NCBI RefSeq assembly: GCF_000143535.2
Contig: NC_037316.1
Coordinates: 186,001-250,000 of the forward strand
Direction of reading: 5' to 3'
Length of the DNA: 64,000 nucleotides
Source: Botrytis cinerea B05.10
Taxonomy: Eukaryota; Ascomycota; Leotiomycetes; Helotiales; Sclerotiniaceae
The position numbers were made by a program, and so were the translations under genes. Positions 23,798 to 31,521 of the stretch are shown piece by piece; position 1 is the first letter of the stretch; every line of letters starts with the position of its first letter. The notes beneath the pieces are model-generated. The model was not told where the DNA came from and ran no database searches. It saw nothing but the letters and a program-made list of their open reading frames with translations.

Positions 23798-25628
23798 ATG
23801 ATGTCATCAAATCAATCTATCACAGAATCTACTGACGAGCCTGTTGCAAGTAAGTTGAAGGATAGTTTTTATTCCTTCACTTTTTGGCAAACTCTCGCTG
23901 TGTGATTGCTGACTCTCCTCAGATTCAAAATTCCTGTTCATCGCGATCAACAATCCAGATGATTTAAAAGATCATGACACAAAGCGCCGAGCCCGGTCGC
24001 ATGCTGTGAAGCAAGCGCTCGAGAACAACCGAAAGCTTCGGAAAGAATCAGGTGACAATTTCAGAGTTTCGTCGTCAAAAGATTACTCCAGAAGATTGGC
24101 GAGCAATAGAATGCGTAGCCAACCCCGAGTCGCAATACCATTGTCCCCATCCGTCAGCACGCTTGATCCTTTCCAGACGCTGGCTGTGGATTCATCGAGA
24201 CTGCATGCACTGTTTAGCAACTGTAAGTCATTCATAGCCACTGAAAAACTACCTTGAATAGATAGCTTACATAAACTGATTCAGACAAGGCCAGACAGGC
24301 TGCCGAGCCTGTTTTCAGTGTTAAGAATGAGCTTGTATATCATAGCTTTCACACAGTTTTTAACGCAGGGCTAGATGACCCTGCTCTTTTGAATGCTGTT
24401 ATGCTTACATTCGCATTTGCAGCGACGGAGGGGGGCATCAATCAAGAATGTCTTAGGTACCAGAGTAAAGCAATAAGTTGCATTCGTGAAAGAATGAGTT
24501 CTATAGACAGGGCTACTATGACAACAACCATTGGGGCCATATTGCTGCTTACTGGGGTAGAGGTCTGCTAGCATTCCCTCTTAGATTTCCTAAAGTTCTT
24601 AAGCTTGCGGCTGCGGTAGACTGATAATTTGGTGTTCTAGGCTCGCCTTGGGATGCAGTTTCAAGTTCAAATTCACATGAGAGCAATAAAACAGGTGCTT
24701 GATATGTGTCAAACGGAGGGGATATATCTCACTAGCGGAATCAAGCGGGCTATATTTTGGTAAGCTACAAAGCAGCAGTTCAGTGATTCACTCTTACATT
24801 AGCATGCAGGCAAGACTTGAATTCATCGTTTATGACAGGCTCGACCCGCATAGTTGATCATACGACTTTTACCGAGCTTCAGTGGAAAAGAGATTCGTAT
24901 TCCCCAAGTCTTTTCCGGCTTCCGCCAGGATTCCAGGTCCGATCCCAAGTACTAACCAAAGAGTTTGTTGAAATACTGGAAGATATACATGCATTGTCAT
25001 GTATTCGTGTGTTTTCCGGCCCCTCCAACTGTAAACCGCTAGCGATGGCAAATATTAACAACCACCAAGCATCTATTCAGTCACGGCTGGTGGGATTAGT
25101 GGGCCATTCTCCCATTTTAGAATGTTGTAAGCTTGCTGCATATCTTTGTTCCAGTATGCTATGCTGCCAGGTTTGGTGTGCCTTAGTAATTCCGGTACGT
25201 CGCCCATAGGGACTGATTTTTTCCCCAAATCACTTCTCTTTCTCTCTTGGCGAATTTTTTGGTTAAAATGTATTCGAAAATGTGCCAAAAGTTTTTGTTA
25301 ATCTGTCTTATGAGGTGCTGAATTTTGGATTCTACAGACCCACGTTTCCTTAAGGTTACTTCGAGAACTACAACAAGCGAACGACGACCCTGTATGGGAA
25401 GATCACCCCGAGTTGTTACTTTGGCTCCTGTATATCGGCGGGGCTTTCACCACCACGGAAACCGTACGCTCAGATTACGTTGTTCTCCTGCGCTTGAACA
25501 CCTCTTCCAGACTTCGAGGCTTGTATAAATCGTGGCAGGAACTGCTTAACATTTTGAAGCAATTTATTTGGTCGGACGTCGCATTCACGTCGGATGTTAA
25601 GGCGCTCTGGGAAGAAGTCACAAATTAA
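23798..25628 (+). CDS. Fungal transcription-factor-like protein without zinc cluster (fungal_trans_2 type), 474 aa
   Basis: Six exons: 23798-23849, 23923-24222, 24285-24562, 24641-24759, 24810-25194 and 25338-25628, with GT-AG introns of 73, 62, 78, 50 and 143 bp. The total is exactly 475 codons. There is a second ATG directly after the first. The N terminus has no Cys6 cluster. It carries the FLFIAINNPDDLKDHDTKRR and ARSHAVKQALENNRKLRK stretch, typical of a fungal regulator group with a conserved basic RSHA motif. The rest is helical, with landmarks of the fungal-specific transcription factor family: LLNAVMLTFAFAA, NHQASIQSRLVGLVGHSP, HPELLLWLLYIGGAFTTTE. Such proteins are inferred nuclear regulators, and many sit beside secondary-metabolism genes; DNA binding is unproven. 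The next gene, same strand, is an old yellow enzyme 590 bp downstream. Donor choice of intron 3 (24563 or 24557, both phase 0) is uncertain. Confidence 0.85.
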
Positions 25629-25877
25629 ATTGGTTGGAATTTGAATATCAAATTCCCAACATGCTAACCAAGACTGGCTACCATTTCAGTAGAAATTAAG
25701 CGTTCTGAATACTTAGATAACCTCCTATTCTCTAGCATCATATCTTTATACTGGCTTTTCATATATAATGTTCGTAATAATTCATGGTTTCCTCTCAACA
25801 ACTTGGGTAATCGCACTGATCATAGGGAAATACCGATGTTGGTCCCAGTGTGACGCAACAAGATCTAATCCCTTTTT

Positions 25878-25992
25878 GGAAGTATCATCTTACTATATTC
25901 GGAAGTATCCACTTTCCTTATTTGGAAGTATCTCTTTACTCTTTTTAACAATATCCTTCTTCCTTTAATGGAAATATATCTACTTCTTAGAT
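25878..25992 (+). repeat. Five 23-bp periodic units (GGAAGTATC core) upstream of the old yellow enzyme
   Basis: GGAAGTATC occurs at exactly 25878, 25901 and 25924. Decayed copies stand in register at 25947 (AACAATATC) and 25970 (GGAAATATATC). Each core is followed by a pyrimidine-rich 14-nt spacer (e.g. CACTTTCCTTATTT, TCTTTACTCTTTTT). The 23-bp period is close to two helical turns, so the cores would lie on nearly the same DNA face. It may be a regulator-binding array or a simple minisatellite. Confidence 0.7.
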
Positions 25993-26108
25993 ATTGAATT
26001 AATCTATAGAGTACTTGGATTAATAATTCTTCGGGCTGATTGGTAATGCCTCTAAATTTCATATTATCTTGACTACAGCTTTCTTCATCAAACCACAAGA
26101 TGTAAAAG

Positions 26109-26116
26109 TATATAAA
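26109..26116 (+). promoter_or_regulatory. TATA-like box (TATATAAA)
   Basis: TATATAAA lies 103 bp before the old yellow enzyme start codon, followed by a C-run. Distance and sequence fit a fungal core promoter. Confidence 0.55.
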
Positions 26117-26218
26117 CCCCCAAGTGGTGGATATGACCGTTTTTTGCACACTTAAATCCCAGATCGATAAAACAAGAGGTGAAAGAACCCAATCATTCCA
26201 AAAGAACTTCTTGAAATC

Positions 26219-27331
26219 ATGGCTCAATCGCGCCTTTTCCAGCCTTTGACAATTGGCAATATGGAAGTGAAGCATCGCATCGGTATGCCTTCACTCACTC
26301 GCTTCCGCGCTACCGACGATCGTGTGCCAACCACTATGATGAAGGAATACTACAGCCAACGCGCCTCTGTTCCTGGTACCTTGATGATTGCAGAGGGTAC
26401 CTTTGTTTCGCCATCAGCCGCCGGCGGATATTCCAACGCGCCAGGGATATGGAGCAAAAACCAAATTGCTGCATGGAAAGAGATCACAGATGAAGTTCAT
26501 GCGAAGGGTTGCTTTATCTTCTGTCAGTTATTCGCAATGGGCCGTACTGCCAGTATAGAGGTGGCGGAGAGTGAGGGAATCAGCATCGTGGCGCCAAGCG
26601 CTATTCCGATCGATGAAAACTTCCCAACACCGCGGGCTATGACGATCCAAGAGATCGAACAATTTGTTGGAGACTTTGCGACCGCCTCAGAAAATGCTAT
26701 CAGCGCGGGTTTTGACGGCGTCGAGTGCCATGGCGCGAACGGCTACCTCATCGATCAATTCATTCAGGATACAAGTAATCAGCGCAACGATGCGTATGGC
26801 GGGAGTGTGGAAAATAGATCTCGCTTTATCAACGAAATCATGAAAGCCATGGTCAACGCTGTTGGCCCGGAACGTGTTGGACTCCGTCTTAGCCCTTGGA
26901 GTCCGTTCCAGGGTATGAGAATGACTGATCCCATTCCACAATTTATGGACATCATCTGCAAAGCCAGAAAATTAAACCTCGCATACCTACACCTAGTTGA
27001 GTCGCGAATCTCTGGTGCGGATGATTATAGCGGCAGCAACGAGCGGCTAGATTTTGCATATCAACTTTGGAACGGACCTATCCTTGTCGCGGGAGGGTAC
27101 AAACCAGCGGATGCACAAAGGCTTGTTGACGAAGAACGTCCAGACAAGGATATTGTGGTCATGTTCGGAAGGTATTTCATTGCAAACCCAGATTTGGTAT
27201 ATAGGGTCAAGAAGGGCGTGGCATTGAATGCGTACGATCGGAAGACGTTCTATATTAAAAATTCGTCGATGGGGTACGTGGATTATCTGCCAAGCATAGA
27301 GTATCTGAAAGAGCACGAGAGTGTCTATTAG
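26219..27331 (+). CDS. Old yellow enzyme family NAD(P)H:flavin oxidoreductase, 370 aa
   Basis: A single-exon FMN-dependent ene-reductase. This family reduces the C=C bond of alpha,beta-unsaturated carbonyls using NAD(P)H. It starts MAQSRLFQPLTIGNMEVKHR, the normal first strand of the barrel, so the ATG at 26219 is well placed. The substrate-anion-binding pair is present as H171 and N174 in ECHGANGYL, with the proton-donor Tyr at 176. The following QFIQDTSNQRNDAYGGSVEN is the family signature. Near the C terminus VAGGYKP and VMFGRYFIANPDL form the phosphate-binding site. Length (370) is slightly short of the usual 375-400 but nothing essential is missing. It resembles fungal EasA/FgaOx3-like enzymes in general layout, but the native substrate cannot be read from sequence. 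The regulator-like gene upstream on the same strand and the P450 remnant 2.9 kb downstream suggest a former metabolic cluster (inference). Confidence 0.94.
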   Translation: MAQSRLFQPLTIGNMEVKHRIGMPSLTRFRATDDRVPTTMMKEYYSQRASVPGTLMIAEGTFVSPSAAGGYSNAPGIWSKNQIAAWKEITDEVHAKGCFIFCQLFAMGRTASIEVAESEGISIVAPSAIPIDENFPTPRAMTIQEIEQFVGDFATASENAISAGFDGVECHGANGYLIDQFIQDTSNQRNDAYGGSVENRSRFINEIMKAMVNAVGPERVGLRLSPWSPFQGMRMTDPIPQFMDIICKARKLNLAYLHLVESRISGADDYSGSNERLDFAYQLWNGPILVAGGYKPADAQRLVDEERPDKDIVVMFGRYFIANPDLVYRVKKGVALNAYDRKTFYIKNSSMGYVDYLPSIEYLKEHESVY

Positions 27332-28605
27332 TTCGAGTTGATAAGGTATCGTAGACTAGAGGGGTTTGACCATAGTTACTAGGTGCTAAATTATGGCTCT
27401 CTTATAAATCCTTGTTCCTGTGTATAACTCTAATTCTATTGAAGACTTCTCCTCTAATGTTTGAATTTTACCTCCTTTGATATTTCTAAAGCGCATTCAT
27501 ATCACAAAACCTGGGCAATCGCTAAGTGATGGTGCGAGGAAAAAGAGAATTGAAGTTCTGGTGACGAAACTATTCGCTAAGCACCGGTACGTGGAAATGT
27601 GTTAAGTGACAGAAAGACCATACTATTGCTAACTGTACTGGTTAGTTCTCATTTTTATTACTGCTGTCGGGCTACAAGTCTTTATAGTGATCCAACTACG
27701 TCTAAAAATTGTTGCACTTTGTGTGATTTTCATCCGTCGCTCGATCTCTTTGCGCTGTAAAATTTGTGTATGCAATACAGGAAAGAAGGCCAAGTGACTG
27801 GTCTTGATTGGCATGTTGATCATTGCAGAAAATACCCTAGCACAACTTTTATCAGCTTAGGTGATTGTAGTTTCTTGGTCGCGGATGAGATCAAGTATAT
27901 CACGTCTCGGTGGGAGAATCGAAGAGGATGGGAAAATTGAAACCCACAGGAATGAGAGGGTTAGATATGCGACTCGTATGTGTGAAAGAAATACCAGGCT
28001 ATAAAGGAACTTCATCCTGATCGGAGTTACCAAAACAACATAGCCCTTGATTTTAAGCAGACCAGCTTACTTTAAATCAAATGAGGTCACTACTCAATCC
28101 AAGTTCAAGAATTTGAAGCGATAAACTGAGGGCAGAACCGAGTATAGAGACTCGTACACAAGTGCCACCAAAAGAGACCATGTATGGCACAAAGTGATAC
28201 ATACACAAGAATAGAGAAGCAAATTGGTTAAAGTGTTAGTGGCAAGATTTCTAACCCATTTGAACCATCGTTTGTCATCTTTCTGAAAAGAATGTTTGAA
28301 CTTTCAAGTCATGCCTTGAATGAAGTGAGTTTGAAGTCATGACTAGCCAGACCAACACCCAACTACTTATCACTTGTCTACCTGATAAGAGTGCAGATTC
28401 CGACACACATCGTTTTTCACCTTTAAATTCACCATCACATTCTAAAATCTGATCATTTCGGAGTTCTCACACAAGGAACGGAGGAGCCTCATTGATATTA
28501 CAAATAAGATAACAAGAGTTAGAACCAATTGCCGACAATTATTACAGACCGAGTGACTTCGTTCATCAGCAAAAGCCACGAACCCAAAGACTACCTAACC
28601 AAGCC
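27332..28605. other. Intergenic region, 1.27 kb
   Basis: No gene seen. It is non-repetitive, AT-leaning sequence, with the presumed 3' UTR of the old yellow enzyme at its left and the leader of the poly-Glu gene at its right (A/C-rich from about 28500). Confidence 0.5.
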
Positions 28606-28845
28606 ATGGATTTTTCCAAAGTACCAAAGGCGAAGCCCATATCTGCGAAGAAAGCAGCTCAGTATAACAAGATATTTGATGATCCGCAAAAGATGAAGGA
28701 GATATTTGAACAATGCGAGGCGTCCGGTCGTTGGGCTGCTGGGGGGTGCAGGGTGGATGGGCGGGGTGCTCCGATGTACCGAGGGACCAAACCGGAGGGG
28801 ATTGTTGAAAAAGAAGAAGAAGAGGAGGAGGAGGAGGAGGAGGAG

Positions 28846-28880
<35 letters not shown>

Positions 28881-29169
28881 GTTGATAGCTTCAAAGTACT
28901 TCAAGAAGGGAGCTGGAACGAAACTCAAGGATCCAGAGAAGAAGATGGAGAAATTTGGGGCCGGAGTAAGAATTCCAAACTTGCTTGTGTTGAGAAATGA
29001 AGAGGAGGGATCGGTGCTTTCAACCAAGAACACCACGACCCCACGTACTCCGACTGCCGAGTCTGGAACAAAAAACACCCAACAGCATGACGAAGAGGCC
29101 TGCCATTATCAATCTGCAATTACAATCATGTTCTCCAAGCATATTGTCGACGCCTACAATCACGAGTGA
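28606..29169 (+). CDS. Small protein with a 23-residue poly-glutamate tract, 187 aa
   Basis: A single frame, from an ATG in good context (AAGCCATGG) to TGA at 29167. Residues 1-65 look ordered: MDFSKVPKAKPISAKKAAQ, then a helix FDDPQKMKEIFEQCEASGRW and the GCRVDGRGAPMYRG loop. Residues 70-92 are pure Glu from a GAG/GAA microsatellite. A charged segment ELIASKYFKKGAGTKLKDP follows, then a Thr-rich, less convincing C terminus. I do not recognise a family. The last 50 residues (NTTTPRTPTAESGTKN onward) may belong to a different exon structure, so the 3' end is uncertain. Confidence 0.6.
28813..28881 (+). repeat. GAG/GAA trinucleotide microsatellite, 23 codons
   Basis: Twenty-three consecutive GAG or GAA codons, mostly GAG, in frame in the 187-aa gene. 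It is a likely site of length polymorphism by slippage; any triplet change keeps the frame. Confidence 0.95.
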
Positions 29170-30244
29170 GCCGCTGTTTTCCAGGAGATGTGAAAGGATG
29201 CTGCATTGCGTTACTGAACATGAGACTGTGAACCCAAGAGTAGAAGACACACAATTACCAAGCATATGAATCATCAATCAACCACGAACAAGCATTGGCG
29301 AGCTACCGTGAACACAAATTATCAATCGAGTGATCGACCATGTAGTCCAATCACCGAGTAAGAATGACCAAGCTATCTAATTGCGCAAATAAACAACCAA
29401 CCATCCGTTTTCATTGCCGAATGACAAATCAGACTGAAAATAGAAGTGTTCAATGTACTAGTACTTTATTGACAAATTCTATTGCAAACCATCACTACCG
29501 ACCAACCAAATCTCCAACGTTGTAGTCCTATTCTTACCTCCAGTCTCTTGTGTGTCTCGCATCACTATGCATTAAACTTGCGTGATTAAGGTTGATTCGG
29601 ACTATGATAAATCATGCTACTACACTAGGTAGGCAACTTTCGATACCTCGTCTGAGATCATGGATTTCATCAGACTGTATCCAAGTTCTTGCGGGGAAAA
29701 AAAGTGACTAATGAGAGCTACATCCCAACTTCCATACTTCCCCGATGAAACGTGTAACAAAAAGACTAATAAAGATATGCAACAAACCCTTTTGACCAGC
29801 TCCGATTGGTGTTTTTCAAAGAAATTCTGTCTAAGCGCGGAACAGACAAGCTGGCGTGCGCGTTAAAGACTATAGTGTCTAAATATGCGTTGCTAGGATA
29901 GCCGTCTTATACCTTTAGAGCCTTACTTAGCGTTGTATGAAATAGAATTTTAGAGCGACGCAGATGGATATTATTTAACCAACCATACTAAATTTCGGCT
30001 ACACCAACTATTTGCTGTTGGTATAATGTCATTATATTAAAGACCATAAATCCAAGAGCCCCTAAAAGATATAAAAAGGATACTCTTTTCATTATCGATG
30101 CTATCCAACCAGGCCAGGTACTGAGAAGGAGTAATAGTCCAGTTTTAAAGGGTGTCATACTGTTTGTTTTCGACACACGGTAGTCACTCTTCACATGTTA
30201 TTTCGACTCAACTTTGGCTCAAAATCTAAACAAAGTCTAACAAG
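29170..30244. other. Intergenic region, 1.07 kb
   Basis: No supported gene. A hydrophobic minus-strand frame at 29988-30194 lacks an ATG in frame and was rejected. The right end is the former promoter of the dead P450. Confidence 0.5.
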
Positions 30245-31272
30245 ATGAATGGAATATTAGTGCGCCAGCTGCTTAAGCTGGCCTGTGCTACACTGGCTAT
30301 ACTTGTTACTACATATGTAATAAAACTTTATTGAGTGCGGAGTTTCATTCGAGGGATCCAGAAGCAAGGCCTTGTCCGTTCTCACCACCCATCTGGTGGT
30401 CAACAACCAATCTTCTCTCGATGTGAATGTTGACCAACAAATCTCCAAGCCTATGCCACCCCATCATTGGTTACTCGGACACATACCTCTCAGTGCAAGT
30501 ATCATTGGTAATCTCCCTCCATATGCCCATGGCGTCTACGTTGGAGACCAAATCCGACAGAGATATCCGCATCTCGACAGCGCCTTCTACCTCGACAATT
30601 GGCCGCTCGCCGCCCCAATTCTTGTCGTGCTCAAACCGGATATGATGTACCAACTGACTCGAGCAAACCAAATACCAAAAGACAAAAGCATTCGCGCTTT
30701 CCTGAACCCTTGACCGGTGAATCTGATTTGGCCACCTTAGGAGGCGATACTTGGAAATACTGGAGAGGCATATGTCAAGTCTGGTTCCGGGAATGATTGA
30801 AGAGATCAAGATATTCAAAGACCTGCTAAGAAAAAATGCCGAAAGTGGTAAAGTGATGTTTCTCGAAGATAATGGTCTTTGTTTCCTCGCCGACCGAACA
30901 ATACTCTGGGGCGATCGTTATGCCACACATCACAATCTTACCCACTGGCCGCGAGCCGAAGAGTTTATTCCAGAACGATGGATTGTAGCTGAAGGCGACG
31001 AGCTCTACCCGCCTAAAAATGGATGGCGACCATTTGAGCGCGGTAATCGCAACTGTATTGGCCAGGAAGTTGCCATGACAGAAATAAAACTCATGCTCGC
31101 GTTGACGATTCGAGATTTTGATTTCAAAGATGCTTACGAGGAGTATGATGTTATGAAAGGTAACCCAAAGGGTTTGAATGTAAATGGCCAAAGAGCATAC
31201 ATGATGCTTCGGGGAGGCGGCCATCCGGCGGATCATTATCCATGCAAGGCGACTTTTGCAAAGCGAAGGTGA
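30245..31272 (+). pseudogene. Decayed, internally deleted cytochrome P450
   Basis: Pieces of one P450 run in order on the plus strand. At 30245 there is an N-terminal membrane anchor (LLKLACATLAILVTTYVIKL), cut by TGA at 30332, after which the frame continues VRSFIRGIQKQGL. A possible 76-bp intron (30374-30449) leads into PPHHWLLGHIPLSASIIGN. Another stop or one-base frameshift at about 30711 is bridged by LTGESDLATLGGDTWKYWRG in another frame. A further frame change at about 30770 loses the usual FNPGFS motif and resumes with HMSSLVPGMIEEIK. At about 30875 the protein jumps to DRTILWGDRYATHH, missing some 200-250 residues including the I-helix and ExxR. The rest is intact: FIPERW, the haem-binding FERGNRNCIG at 31032-31061 with its Cys, and the C terminus. 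At least one stop, two frame breaks and a large deletion make it non-functional. It was once a membrane-bound monooxygenase. Confidence 0.88.
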
Positions 31273-31521
31273 TCTGGCTAGAGGGAACAGTTGTGCATTA
31301 TTATGAGTAGGAATTTCGCTCGGGATAATATGCGATTCAACAAGTCTGTAAGTAATAGTGGTATGGAGCGAGGTTATAACCCTCTCAATTTGAGGGTATC
31401 TACATGAAGACAAAAATCAAGGTTGAAAAGTAGAAACTTATAATCTCAATCTTTGAGACATCCAATTTCATGAAAGATGATTGATGGTCAGGCTAAGTCC
31501 AACGTGCTATGTGCTATGGTA

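Larger units (their letters stand above)
25629..26218. promoter_or_regulatory. Region between regulator and old yellow enzyme; contains the oxidoreductase promoter
   Basis: It includes the 3' end of the regulator gene, then a 23-bp periodic array at 25878-25992 and a TATA-like element at 26109-26116, about 100 bp before the next ATG. No gene seen. Confidence 0.6.

Noticed and set aside
29988..30196. Hydrophobic minus-strand frame resembling a small membrane protein
   Set aside because: First codon in frame is GTG; the nearby ATG is in another frame; no supporting motif.
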